Assembly (NCBI GenBank): GCA_008360955.1
Contig: LUCM01009174.1
Coordinates: 129,719-193,718, forward strand
Length of the DNA stretch: 64,000 nucleotides
DNA from: Fasciolopsis buskii
Taxonomy: Eukaryota > Platyhelminthes > Trematoda > Plagiorchiida > Fasciolidae
Direction of reading: 5' to 3'
Shown here: positions 24,992 to 37,059 of the stretch, in pieces
Layout: the number at the start of each line of letters is the position of its first letter
Numbering within the stretch: position 1 is the first letter of the stretch
Made by a program: the position numbers and the translations under genes
Notes under the pieces: generated by a model
What the model saw: the letters and a program-made list of their open reading frames with translations, nothing else
Told to the model about the DNA's origin: nothing
Database searches by the model: none

Positions 24992-25171
24992 TTTTATCTT
25001 TTAAATTTTACTTCCTTTGCTGGTGAATCAGCAACGTACATCGATTTTCAGGAAGGGGGGCTGCGGCCAACAGAGAGCTGCCAAGTTGGAAAGTTGACAG
25101 GCGGTGGGGGATTCGAACCCACGACCTCAACATCCAAACGCCACAACCTTGTCCGTTTGGCCACCGCCTGC
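24992..25171 (-). repeat. SINE-A copy 4, at the 5' edge of LINE copy 2
   Basis: In minus orientation this is a full family member. The head GGCGGTGGCCAAACGGACAA has a matching CCACCGCC, the B box is GGGTTCGAATCCC, the body runs from CCAACTTGGCAGC through TTGGCCGCAG, and the tail is AT-rich and ends in TAAAAG. The tail meets LINE copy 2 exactly where the YGELPSSF block begins, and no LINE coding blocks were found on the other side. It either inserted into the LINE and the upstream part was lost, or it landed at the truncation point. Confidence 0.85.
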
Positions 25172-25174
25172 CAT

Positions 25175-27725
25175 GCTCATTACGTGACCACAGGTTTGCA
25201 AGCTCAAATCTTGTAAAAGGTTCACAAACTTCCTTGGCACGCGCTTCCGTTAAACGACATTGGATAGCGCTGACCCGATGAAACAATCGGAACCGCATGT
25301 CACGCATGTCACGTAATCGCTGGGCGACAGTTTGTGTACCGCAATGGAGGATCATGGCCAGATCGATCGAAACTCGACCTGGGGGAAACGAGATTTGTTG
25401 TTCCAGGATATCACTGTTGCCAGCCCGATATCAAACGGCACAGTTTAACCGAAGCTAAAACTACCGGAATTAAATTGATCTTCCAAAGGTCACTGCTATT
25501 AATACGTGTTCCCTCGTTGAATTTGGGTACAACCAGTGACTTGCTCCATGATAGTAGATTTCGCTTCTCGCATGAAATACCACAGACCAGGGAGGTATGT
25601 GTTGCCTAGCTCAAATTGTACGTACGCGATACTTCTGCCCATTGGCCGAAAGTCAGATAGGAAAGTGGTGATTTGTGGGTGCGGAATGCACTCTTAAAAA
25701 AACTATTACCGTTCTGCCGTTCAAGCAATTCGCTTTAAAAAAAGCAAAGCCGAAAACTAGTCGATGCATAGTTCAATAATCATTGATTTTTCCAATGAAT
25801 TAGAATTTGTTACGTTAAGCATCATTTCGATCGAACATACACGTCGGCCAGGCGGATGGTGATCAAGTGGAATTTACGCATGACTGCCCGTTACATGAGC
25901 CATGTTACATGGCCTTCCAACCCCGGGTTCATTTAACCAGTTTGGTGAAGCAAAGCTGGGGAACGTTTTCGCTTTTGATCTGGCCTCAATCGGTCACAAT
26001 CACCCCTCCTGGCGATCTTCTTTTCGAATGAACTCGTTTTTATTAGTAGTATTTGACTTTTGCCGGGTCTGCATTCGGATGTTAATTGTAAAGCGAAAAA
26101 GCAGAGATTTTTGACGAATACCGAAAGCATTTCTTGGGGAAAAAATTGAAATTAGCAATTTTGGAAGGTCATTTCTCGCGGGTACATATTTCTTAGTCGT
26201 GATCCGAAATTCAGCCTGCAAATACGGGGGACGACGAATAACGAACAAAAATGAAAATGCTTTCGAACCGGTCTCACTTTCCACACCAAACGGTTGGATA
26301 GCCAAATCTGGGGCTCTCAGAATTCATGGGCTGAAACAAAAGTTGAACAACCATCGACAGTTTTCTATAACGGATGAAAAACACTTTTCTTCTGTTGCTT
26401 CGATTTTCTGGTTGTCGATATCCAGTCCTTCCAGAGTCATTTTTATCAGGTCGTCGTGTAGTTCCAACCATTTTTCTTCTTTGCTGTTCATTCCCTACTT
26501 TTGGCTTGTTCGTTTCAAGCGGCACCAGAGTTACAGAAACAGAAGATGTTAAGTTGGGAAGGTACCATAAAATTTGGCCACATTTTTTCATGTACCACAA
26601 AGTACTCTATCATAATCACTATTAACTGGCGCTGTTTTGAAATCGTATTGATCAGTTTATGAAACAATAAAGTTTCTTTTGTAATTTGGCCCGAGGTGCT
26701 TACATCACAATTATAATAATGAATATGTCGAACTGAAATTGTGAACATACACAGTCAAAACACGTTTCACCAGCCCAAACCCAACGTGTGTCCGCAACTG
26801 ATGCCAAAAATACAAACCTAACCAGACACCGTCTAAAAAATTACAGTTTCGAGAATCACACGTAGCCATGTATACAAGTGCACAAATTTGGATATGTACT
26901 TGAGCAATTCATGTCACTCATGAACAACAACAAAACAAAGCGAGTGGTTGAATTCAACAAGTTGCAAAATGAAGAAACAATTTTCAAGTGAATATTTCCA
27001 ACTCTTGAGATAAGTTGCTCAGTAAAACAGTTGAAAACCGGCCTCCTGTTGCACGTAGTTCCTGATCGCACTTTGATCGACTAGACATTAAATGGTATAA
27101 AACACAAATGGCTATTGATTGATATTTCGCGGCGATGAATCTTAAAGTCTTTCTCAAGTAATCCGGCGAAAAGTACAGCAGAACGGTAAATTAGGGTTGG
27201 AAAAACACTCTGGTGTACAAGACGGCAGATGTTGTTTTGGGTCACTTTCATTGTCCGCACCATGATATCAAGTGACAACTCTCGACATGTTATTTAGACA
27301 GATGGAAGTGATAACCTCCGGACAATTTATAGAATCAAGCCTGGTATTTGGTCGTGCATCGATAAATGACTGTTCGGAAGGTGAGATTGATCGGGAGAAA
27401 AAGAACGCATGCTTGAAACATGTAGATTTCTTAAGGTTTAAAATGGCTTTCACAGAAAAATCGTGGATGGAAGATAATTTGCTGGAAATAATTTGAAATC
27501 TGCCATTGCTGGAAACGGTTTGAGAGAAGACTATGTTATCGGGCTACGTAAGGTGATGTCAGAAGGAATTGCTTGAGAAGCAATCAATACATGTAGAGAA
27601 GAGATCCGGTGAAAGGACATCACCGAGAAGCCCGTCTGAGTTTTCAGCTCACGATAATGCGCTGAGTTTGGTTGGTAAACTAATCAGACAACCACGGCTT
27701 GAAACAACCGAATGTGTCCATTTTT
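25175..27725. other. No recognised gene or repeat
   Basis: Short frames on both strands overlap heavily, especially at 26.0-26.7 kb, where three plus and three minus frames share the same bases. None shows a recognisable domain or coherent splice structure. No continuation of the LINE upstream of the SINE could be found. Confidence 0.5.
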
Positions 27726-27730
27726 CATAA

Positions 27731-28020
27731 AATAATTCACCATGTGATATCATCGCTCAACTTACCATTAAGAAACCATGGAAGCACTGTACAGCTGTTT
27801 CATTTTTGTTAGGAATCATCAACAGTGCATATCCATCGCACTCGAACTGGGACGCGAACCAGGGACTAACGATTCTGAGTCGATCGCCTCAGCCATTAAG
27901 CTGCCGGGCAGCCTCGGAACGGTTTGTTGAAATTCACCACATGATGTTGCACCTATCCGTCACTGATATGCACGTCTACGAGCCTCCAGCGCACACCAAT
28001 CGAGCCCTACAGATAGACGT
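27731..28020 (-). repeat. SINE-B copy 1, with conserved 5' extension
   Basis: Read on the minus strand, an approximately 110-base 5' part (including CAGTGACGGATAGGTGCAAC and CATCATGTGGTGAA) leads into a tRNA-like head. The head carries CTGCCCGGCAGCTTAATGGC as A-box region, GACTCAGAATCGT as an anticodon-arm-like hairpin and TGGTTCGCGTCCCAG as B box. A tail follows with GAAACAGCTGTACAGTGCTT and CCATGGTTTC. The loop CTCAGAA and the long variable region suggest a leucine-type tRNA ancestor. The other copies are at 46.8-47.3 kb. Confidence 0.8.
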
Positions 28021-28722
28021 TTCCAGTTTGTTGTGAAATAGGACAGGCCGTGAGACGGAGTGGAGTGCGGGTGAATAGCCTCGGAAAACGTAACTTAAGG
28101 ATCTAGACTATGCATCTCAGGAATTATAGGTCTGATGAATAGCGGAGAAGACTTGGTCCAAAGTAGATCTGTTAGATTTATAAACAAACAAAATGGGTTG
28201 CTCGGAAGGATCCGTAGAGGCAAGCACTTGTTGCCAGTTTAAGGCCGGAAAACGTTAGGGCACCGAAGCCAAAGCGTTTGGCTTGGCCAATAGATTTACC
28301 GGATTTCGGAATACGAATACTGGTGATGAATCTACATCAGTGGAGGATGGAATTTAAGCCTGGTGATGTGTCAAGTACAGAAGTGAACGCACTAGCCAGA
28401 GCCCAAATTAAGCAAAACACGCGGTAGATTGCCGGAAACGATGAAACACATTCTGCGCATGTTTTTCTCTCGGGGGTGGTTTGTTTAAATCTTATTCTCC
28501 CTTGAAAGATTCCACAGGTTGTTCATCGTCTCATTCTGTTGGATTTTTAAGAAAAACTCGTTTCTTCTCGCTGCATTTGTGTACAACAAGTCTTGGCGGC
28601 TGGGATAATCAGCTATTTTTCTTCCATGGGAGGAGTTAACCTTTCGACTTGAACTCAAATAGTTGTAATTCAATTTTTGTCCAGCACTTGTAAATTACTC
28701 CTTCCAAAGTGTCACTTCTCAG

Positions 28723-28859
28723 ACTTTCAAAAGACGTGACACTAAAGTGTAGACCATATCACAACCAGGAAGATAGATTCGTTCAGTCGACTATTTCTGT
28801 TCCTTGTTTTGTGTACCACACCGAGGATTCGACCTTGAACTATCGCTGTTTTCATTCAG
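28723..28859 (+). CDS. Candidate exon, cysteine-containing, function unknown
   Basis: A strong acceptor (CCAAAGTGTCACTTCTCAG) opens a segment with stops in two frames and one open frame, which continues to a stop at 28936. The product contains LSKDVTLKC and, 33 residues later, LNYRC, a pattern loosely like the two cysteines of a small extracellular domain. A donor-like TTCAG|GTACCT at 28860 would end the exon. The same bases could instead act as an acceptor for a different frame (28860 to about 29037), so the two models conflict. No family is recognised. Confidence 0.18.
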
Positions 28860-28939
28860 GTACCTTCGGCAATGGCGGGTACTGTTTGCTAATGAACTGC
28901 ATATCACAAATCTACCCCACCTGGTTGCTTCCATGAAGA

Positions 28940-30165
28940 AAACCAAACTCCCGGGGAAAACTGCGAACACAAGATTGGGCTTGCGCATGATAACCTGTCT
29001 CGTTCTGTTGCAAACTACATGCACCCTAATGAAAAGAGTACGCAACGGATATTTGTATACGGATATAGTAGTCTTCGGATTATCGAAATTGTACCACCTA
29101 GTGCATTCTACCTTCTGATCACAATCATAAGCAGTTGACGCGGTTCACGGAGAACTGCCGACAATCTCAACTCACAATACGTAAAGAAAACGGCGGTGTA
29201 CATACTCATCCAAATGGTTCATCCTGATTACAACATGGTTCCATGATCTGTGACACAACAACCGGATGAAATAATTCTACCGCTCTCGGAGATTTGCTTT
29301 CTTTATATTATTTGCATAGACGTTCCATAATGTAATGCACTGAATTGTGTGTCATCAAAATTCGGACTGAGCTACAGATGCAGTATCCGCAATTCAATCA
29401 ACATCGGGGATCCATGAAAATACTCCTTGGGTACGTGATCAACTGACATAACAGTAAATGACAGGTCATCTAGAACTAACCGGTTACTTACTGCAATGTT
29501 ACCACAGAAACAATGTACACCATTTTCATTGTTGTTTGGAAAAATCGACATTTTACATCCATCGTCACAAGTTTGGCCCTAACATGGGGCGAATGATTGT
29601 TAGCCGAAGACTTTAGCCAGTAGGCGAATCTTACAGGCAGCTCACAACGGCTTGTCGAACTTCGGGATGGCAAGTATAGCACCTTTATCCATGGGTAACC
29701 TTTTCTCGTTATGGGAATGGCTACAGGGCTTCTTTCACAAGTCCACGTTTTAGGTTTGCATCACAGATGGCGAATACCAGGTTTAAACAGTAAATGAGTT
29801 TTAACAAGAATTGAAACGATTCGTAGTATTACCACAGTTTCGTAGTGCTCGGCTAGCACGCACCTTCCAAACTGGATGCTTCAGTCGGACAATTCACTAA
29901 CGTGACAAATGTGCGCATACAGAGCGTATGTGAACTAGTCAAAATTGCCCCCAAGGGAGCGGTTCTCCCAAGAACGGAGAACTGGATGCCCACATATTCA
30001 GGGCGCTGAAACTCGTACTCCGGTACTGCCCACTTTGATGACTCAAAAAGGTCCTGAATGTTCTAGAACTTACAAGACAGAGAGAAGCATCAACCAGTAT
30101 CATGATTTTCTTTTACTGGCGACCTTTATCATCAACTGTTCGCGGACTGTTGTATTCATTAATGA
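28940..30165. other. No recognised gene or repeat
   Basis: Apart from the tail of the frames described at 28.7-29.1 kb, nothing with a domain, splice structure or repeat similarity was found. Confidence 0.5.
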
Positions 30166-30169
30166 AAAC

Positions 30170-30344
30170 AAGCGGTGACCAAGCCGACAAGGTCGTGGTG
30201 CTTGGACGTGAAGGTAGCGGGTTCGAGTCCTCCCACCGCCGGTCAACATCCTCAATTGGTAGCTTTTTGTTGGCATCGGACCCATTCCTGAAATATGATG
30301 TATATTTTTGTCTTATTAATAAAGAAAATAAAAAGATATAAAAG
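30170..30344 (+). repeat. SINE-A copy 5
   Basis: The head has a degenerate opening (AGCGGTGACCAAGCCGACAAG) but an intact B box and closing stem (GCGGGTTCGAGTCCTCCC, then ACCGCCGG). The body is diverged (AATTGGTAGCTTTTTGTTGG), and the tail TATTAATAAAGAAAATAAAAAG is typical. Short frames on both strands across it are consequences of the repeat. Confidence 0.82.
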
Positions 30345-31380
30345 AAGCGCGCTTGTCTGACAAAAACAGTTATAGTATCGATTATTCTACACGCGATCAC
30401 ACCTGTATTTATTGGTTCAAGATAACTGCTTGTTGACTGGAGCAATTTACGCCAGGCAGAGTCAAATAATCATGGTTAATCACCAACGGGAAGACATTAT
30501 TTTAAGCGAATCTTGATTCAGATGAAACAGGGTACTGTTACAAGGTCTCTTAAATGTGCTCGGTTTTCGTCTCGGCCTGGCGTCGTTGTCAGTCTGAAGC
30601 ACTGGAATCTTTCGGTATCACAATACAGACAGTAATGGACTGATTACAAAATCTCGGTCAACGTAAGATATTTGCCCAGCTTTCCAGTGTTCTAAATCAA
30701 ACATACCCCCCTCACTTACACCACAGTAAACGATCAGACGAGGCCAATGTGATGTCTTGTGTGAAGGAAATCAACCGCATCGACAAGTTACATACATTCA
30801 TATTAAATTCTACCACCGAAGTTCTTATCTCTAATCCCAACGGCGAATAGTATCCATATTTCATGAACCAGACAAAACGGAATAATATTTAAACGTCCAA
30901 AGCATTAGCGAATAAAGAATATGGATTAGTTGTGCATGAAAGCTGTGAACAACAGTAGAAATGTTGAGCTCCGAACAGGAGAGACGTTCATTTTCTAGAG
31001 AAATGCGTGGTCTGTAGTGACGTGAAATACATTCACCAAATAGACATTTCTAAAGGGAAGATAGCTGAAAATGTTTTACCCTTTTTTATTCCAACCAAAG
31101 GGATTTATTCTTACACGAGACAAATGAGAAAAGTTTTACAAACGGGTCGAAAGAGAAAGTGCTATGGATTCGGGTGATTTTATCGTTGCTGTGACAAGGT
31201 ATACTCTCCTTATTTTGGAAATGTCGACAGCATCAAGACAGGTGTCTCCGAGAGAACTCCATGTAGGCACTTCGAGTAGAGTGGTCTTCTTTCAGCTAGA
31301 GCAGAACTGGATGATAGTCCATCTAGGCTGAAAGCATTCAGATAACGTCTGTTGCTTGAGTTTCACCAAAGCGCGCCTGG

Positions 31381-31563
31381 GCCGGCAGTGGTCCAGCGGA
31401 TAATGTCGCGGCTTCTGGACGTGAATGTCACGGGTTCGGATCTTCCCACCCTCCGTCAACTGCCCACTTGGCAGCCTTGTGTATTGGCCGCAGCTCCCTT
31501 CCTGAAAAAATAACGCACATTGTTAATTAATTAATAGAGGAAGTAAAAATAAAAGATATAAGA
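31381..31563 (+). repeat. SINE-A copy 6
   Basis: The head GCCGGCAGTGGTCCAGCGG, the B-box-like CACGGGTTCGGATC, the body CCCACTTGGCAGCC with TTGGCCGCAGC, and a tail with TTAATAGAGGAAGTAAAAA are in family order. The acceptor stem is no longer perfectly paired (CCACCCTCCG closes it). It lies about 1.0 kb from copy 5 in the same orientation. Confidence 0.83.
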
Positions 31564-31564
31564 G

Positions 31565-33755
31565 GTACCTGACAATAATACTCCCCAGGATCCCTAAACA
31601 AAGCAGTTGATAAGCGCAATAGAGCCTGAATACGACGAACTCAGGGCTTATGCCAATACGAGTAATAGGACCAGTGATCCGTTGGAATGAAGGCTGGAGG
31701 TCAACAAATGAGAACGGCTGAGATCAGGGCCTGTTTTTCACTTCTGAATCCATAGTAGCGGTAGAACAGTAGGGTGAGAAATACAAAACAACGATTGGCA
31801 AATAGGACTGAGTAAGATCAGATGCATAAGTGATGTGTGCATGCGTGTGCCTGTGTGCATGTGTAGATGCGTTGCGTCTATAGTCGTTCGTATAGCAGGC
31901 GATTGACAATATTGACAGCTAACACGGAAAAATATTAACCGGTAAGGAATCGATCATCAAAGTACAAATGCACTCAAAATTCAAGCTCCAATTTTGTCTC
32001 AGTTTGATAGTAATGCAACCTGTCTGATTTCGTACTGGCTGGAGGCTGACAGGGTTTTACAGGGTGTTAGCGGTTGACGAAAACATCCTGCCATTTGGAC
32101 ACCTTTGCTGTAAACCGATTTTCGTGAGATAAATGCAATTTATCAAGTTACAAATGATCTTTAGCTCCCTAGGAAGCATTTTGGTCAATATTAGCGATAT
32201 TCACTTTAGTATTTCGGCCAGTCCATTTACTGGGATACCAGCGATTCCACGTCCGTTGTCAGTTTGAAAATGACTTGCTCCGGAAGTACTGCACCCATTA
32301 TCCTCAAGGGACGTTATAATCGAAACCAAATACCGTAATGACAGGTTTGAATCCAAAGGTAAACACGAGGCCCACATTTTCACACTTCATGGGGGGTTTG
32401 CTTGTCATCCGAGTTTCAAGACATCATCCTTGAAGTTTTCTTTGACTGCTATTATTGATTAATCAACTATAGGGATTGCCAATGTTTGATAGATTATCAA
32501 AGAAATTTCGCTAATGACGAAAAGACTTCCCACATTCTGGTCGTATCTACTGCAAATCAGAAACAAAACAGAAATGCATGAAAAATGCGTTATTTTCATC
32601 AACTCGTCTTTGCGGGTTCACGTGTCAGAGACAAATTTACATCAACAAGGGCGCCGGGCAAATGAACAAATGGGGCAGCAAATTAGCGGTATCAATCATC
32701 GTACATCCAACTCCGGAACGAGGGTGGACTAATTCCCGGGTTCGCACATTTTCTTCTGAATTAGGACAAACTAATGTTTTGATGTTGCGGCGTCCAATGT
32801 TGCCAGGAACTCGATCGGTACATTTTGAAATTATGGCACACTTACGAGAGAAGTTGATGTTCACTGGATATTCCAAAATCCTCTGCGGTAAACAACGGCA
32901 AACGGGGGAACGAAGGATTTTGACCAGAATATCTGTGTCCCAGGTGGAACACTCAACACCCCAGTATTCGGAAAATCCCGGGCGCTTATTACCACCGAGG
33001 GTGGAAGGCGGTCGCACGACCTGGTTCGCAAATTCTTATACTCTGTGAACAAGAAAGACATTACAGAATATTGCAGCATACGTAAATTATGCGAAGTTGT
33101 ACTCCCCTTTCGTAGTGTAAAACAACTTTAGTCAGTCGCGTGATGTGATATCGTTTATAATCGACTGTAGATTGTAAACATTGATCGATGTAGATGCGGC
33201 GACAGATTATCAGTGAGAATTGCCATCTGATACACCCAGGATTGAGACTAACCTCAGTAGCTGACACAAACTACGAACACTAATCGACTGCGGATCATTG
33301 CGTATTTTAATTCACCTCACGGAAAGCAGCGGTTTTTGTGGGTACAAAGCAGAAAAAAACGATTTTGCAGTAGTCCATACTTTTCCATCAAAATATAACG
33401 ATAAAAATACCGTTGAATTTCCAAAAGTGTATCTCAGTTTCTAATCACAGGCATTTAGTAATTCGCCTATAAAAGGATATTTTCTCTCCCGTATGACGTT
33501 CAAAGCTTAAATTAGTTTTGAAATGATAATTTTATTCAATTTTTCCTTTTCCGTCACCTGTGTTTGATTATTTTGTCTATGCTGAGGTGTTTGTCATTGA
33601 AATTAGTTGGTAAATCGTTACATTTTTTCGATTTTTCAAGCAGGATTTAAAAGGTAAAGAATTTCGGTGCTTTCGAAATTCCAATCCTATACGTAATAAA
33701 AAGGTATGGTAGTCAATTCAGTTTGTAGATTAGTTCGTTGGTAACCTGCGTGGCA
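31565..33755. other. No recognised gene; GT-rich run and open frames
   Basis: A GT-rich imperfect run occurs near 31832-31866. At 32.5-33.05 kb overlapping frames of up to 156 codons exist on both strands, none with a known domain. I treat them as unassigned. Confidence 0.45.
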
Positions 33756-33756
33756 G

Positions 33757-33842
33757 TTATCGGACCATCGTGCACTAATGGTTCGCCAATAGGTTAACGC
33801 TTTGGGCAGTTCCCGACGAGGTCAAATCCCCGGGGACTTATG
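33757..33842 (+). repeat. Possible tRNA-like SINE head, single copy
   Basis: The sequence has an A-box-like CCAATAGGTTAACGC and, about 35 bases on, a B-box-like GAGGTCAAATCCCCGGGG. The spacing fits a tRNA-derived promoter. It matches neither SINE-A nor SINE-B closely, and no second copy with the same flanks was found here. Confidence 0.28.
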
Positions 33843-33844
33843 CA

Positions 33845-35245
33845 AAGAAATGCTGGAGTTCCGCATTCGGAGTGACTTTTGAAAAAAACAAAACAATCTC
33901 ATGTTACAACGTGTTGCAGTTTGCTCACGGGCAATTATGCATTGGTCCTACTTAATGTCGAACCGTTCAGCACCCGGGATTGGAGACACGAATGTGAAAA
34001 TGCAATGGAACGTGATTAAGAACACCGGGTGAGATAAAAAAAGAACATGAACAGAAATACCAACACGAGAACCAAGGAGTTCCCCGGTATTTCAGGTTTG
34101 AAAATGTAGACACCACAGTTTCGATGTATAATAGACAGTTAGAAAGGCCAAATGAAATTCGGTAGATAATGAGATCGAGATTCATCCATTATTGCCAAAC
34201 TGGGCGGTAGAATAATTTTGCTGATAGCAGAAGAATGAGTCGAATCCCTGGGGAAAATTAGGACGAAGGTCATTTTCATCCGAAACGTTGGTTGGAATCT
34301 CAGTCCATTTGGTCACAGCAACGAACGGGCCAATAGGGGAACCATGCAAGGAAGTGGGGAAAAGAATCGACCTAGAAAGTCGGTAGAGTTATTTGCAGAA
34401 AATTCAAAGAGTTTACCTTTAGCTTCGAGTTCTGTTTGTGCGTATTAACATAATTAAGCAATCAGGTTAACAAGAAATTCTGAGGCACAGAAGTGGAGTT
34501 TTCAGGCACAAATCCCCGTGAAATAAAGTAAAATGTGGATTAGAATACTACATACTTTGCAGATTTTCCTAATCGTTCACAAAACGGATGCGGGGAACAA
34601 TATACCGCGTCCACGGCTCTTCAGTGGAAGTAGTCGAATACGAGGTACCCAATATGTCAAAGCCTTCGAAGGAGAGCTCCTGCGTGCGAACTAACTTGTT
34701 TGGATCTTTTGTTGTACTCAACATCGATTTCAGGTTTCATGACATCATGAGGTATACAAATAAGACAGATGGAGAATGGCTTCAGAAGAAGCAGAATGAA
34801 TGCTAAGTTCGTTAGAAAATCCTAGAATAAACGGTTTTTGAGAATGAGAATATACTCTCAAACTCGTATTCTTAAGGAAATTTAAAAGAAACAGATCGGT
34901 CAATATCTCCTTTTGCAGAAATTCGATTTTTCCTCAATCCGTAAACTTACTGTCTTTTTCATCAAATAACTACACAATATTTTGAAACACTTATATTGCA
35001 CATCGTATATATGTATACATATTTAGTTATTTATTTATATATTACACAGTGGCTTGAAAACAAGCATGACGCCAATGTAACAACATGTAAATAGAAACTT
35101 GCAGGAAGTGGACAAAAGAGGGCGGAAAAATACTGAGAAACCACGACAAATCAATTGTGTTTTCACCCGCATGTTTTGTGATTTTGATTGTTTTTGGATT
35201 GATTTTAAGGAGGATGAGTTTTGCAGATGCACTTTACGACATCCG
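33845..35245. other. No recognised gene or repeat
   Basis: Only short frames. An AT-rich run with ATATATGTATACATATTTAG lies at about 35005-35040. Confidence 0.5.
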
Positions 35246-35249
35246 CTCC

Positions 35250-35745
35250 GCTAATATGGGTTCTCAGCCATATCTCTGAACGTCTCCAATCAAAAGCTAT
35301 CCTCATTTCTAGGGGCGCCAGCCAGGAAGATGAGAGGCACAAACTAACGCCAAAGCCGAAACTAACGTTTTCATACCTCTACGCCAAGTCATATGCCTAA
35401 CACTGGCGTCGCTTCTCCCATCCCTGCCCAGCACGTGAAAAATGAGCGCGGACAGTTGAACGAGGGCCAGACGTGGGCAGTAGGTATCCAAGCCACCGAA
35501 GGCGGCGTAGTGCAATTTACTCATTTAGAGGCACCTAGACATTATTCTCCGGATAGTCCCAACCAGACACAAGCCCCAAAGACGTGGGCGGTCGAACACA
35601 GAATGTCACCATGCATTCTCAATGCGTATAGGCCAGGTCTCGCAACCGTAAAGAACATTAGGAACTGTGGTACTGTTCTTCTTTCTCTCGAGGGAAAGCC
35701 GGATGTCGTGGGAGGTCCACAGTTGTCAGCTTCACAATTTAGGAT
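35250..35745 (-). mobile_element. RTE-like non-LTR retrotransposon C-terminal fragment (LINE copy 3)
   Basis: Minus-strand translation gives the distal part of an RTE polyprotein in family order, across frames. LWTSHDIRLSLE (pattern LWRRRDI-LS) is followed by VLYGCETWPIRIE (pattern LLYGCETWPLR-E) and SVFD, then LRRLRWLGYLLP (pattern LHRLRWLGHVL). Next come GQGWEKRRQC, then TWRRGMK, then ASHLPGW, and ETFRDMAENP at the 3' edge (pattern WLETLQDMAQNR-QW). Frameshifts and stops interrupt it, and it ends before the family's final residues. The 128-codon plus-strand frame at 35393-35779 is antisense to it and not a gene. Confidence 0.75.
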
Positions 35746-35789
35746 TGTGGTTTGTCATCACACGGTCGTATACTCGTGATATGCTCATT

Positions 35790-36805
35790 TGCTGCAAATG
35801 ATCACTAATTACTCGGAGCTTCTGCGGCTTGCATAACATGTACCTGTTAAACCAGCGAACATAGTCTGTTATCCTGTAACTAAGTGTTTCTGAATAAAGT
35901 TTACAAAATGGAGCTCATTCTGGAAATAGAAATACCGTTACCTTTAAACACCTTTTAATAAAATCGGTGTTTTGCTACCAATGATATATTGGTATATTTA
36001 TGAACAGATGCAGATATATGTATATGAGTAGCACACTTGACGAAAGACTTGCGAATTCAGATCGTCATGGGCGACCGCAATGCATCATTTTAACGCAATT
36101 TTTATAACCGCTGTTCTTTCTGCATCTGTACAGGAAAAGGAATGCACCCGGACATTGGTCTTAAGTTTTGCAATAACTGACGATCTCTTTTAATCACAGC
36201 AAAATAAGTAAACTAACTTGGACGGTTTTGCAGTACTTTGTGTGAGGAAAAATGCAGAACGAACAGTGTCGTTCTGGGAATACCTCAAGGTCATTCATTA
36301 AGTGAACATGTTGCGATTTTTCATCTCCCCTAAGCAACCGAGTCCGGGCTGCGATGGGACATATTGGTAATCATTTTGTCACCGGGAAAAACAGAAGACA
36401 GTTACTTGATTGTTAATTAACTGTACTCAAGCGACGGAAAAACAATTGCTACCCGGTAATTGGGATATGTCATGTGAAAACACTGACATTTGCTTCGTTT
36501 GAAGTCGAGTTCTTGTCATACCTAATCACTTCGATGGATGTTCATTCAAACACAGTAATAGTGACATAGTGTAGGCAAAAGGAACTTTAAAACCGAATTT
36601 CAGCATTTAAGGCCAAGGGCAGCCTTGAATACTTAAACATTTTTGTCGGATGAGCGTGAATAACTTGACTTCTGTTGCGTGCGGCGAACGTGGGCATATT
36701 TAATTGCTGAAGTACTTGTGTAAATGAGTGACGGCGTTTCCCACTCTCTGTTGTGACGGCATGCAGTCACATCCGTGAGGATTCTAGAGAAAATCCACTT
36801 TCGGT
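35790..36805. other. No recognised gene or repeat
   Basis: Nothing beyond very short frames. An ATATTGGTATATTTATG-type AT run lies near 35985. Confidence 0.5.
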
Positions 36806-36811
36806 TCGCAG

Positions 36812-36969
36812 TTTCCCAAGTGAATTTCAAATTTTAACTACTTCCTTGCTTAACGACCCACAAAGCAAAGTCCGTAGAGATGCCTCTTTGGCCGGTGGAG
36901 AATTTTTTCACAAAACACTTGGGCTCATGTTTTGCAATTTTACCGACAAGGTTGCCAGATGGCAGTCAG
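36812..36969 (+). CDS. Candidate internal exon, function unknown
   Basis: An acceptor-like CACTTTCGGTTCGCAG precedes a 158-bp open segment that ends at TCAG|GTTTTA. The 52 codons include NDPQSKVRRDASLAGGEFF followed by a hydrophobic, Cys-containing stretch and ARWQS. The composition is balanced and protein-like, but no family is recognised. In the same frame the segment stays open upstream and downstream (36753-37058), so the splice sites are not forced by stops. Confidence 0.22.
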
Positions 36970-37059
36970 GTTTTAATAAGTTTTGCAAAACCGTCAAGTC
37001 TTTTCGGTCATCGCTTCAGGAACTGCAAGGACCACAGTTTGAAATCGGACAAAACTAAT

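Noticed and set aside
35393..35779. 128-codon plus-strand open frame
   Set aside because: It is the antisense of RTE-like LINE copy 3, whose minus-strand motifs are clear.
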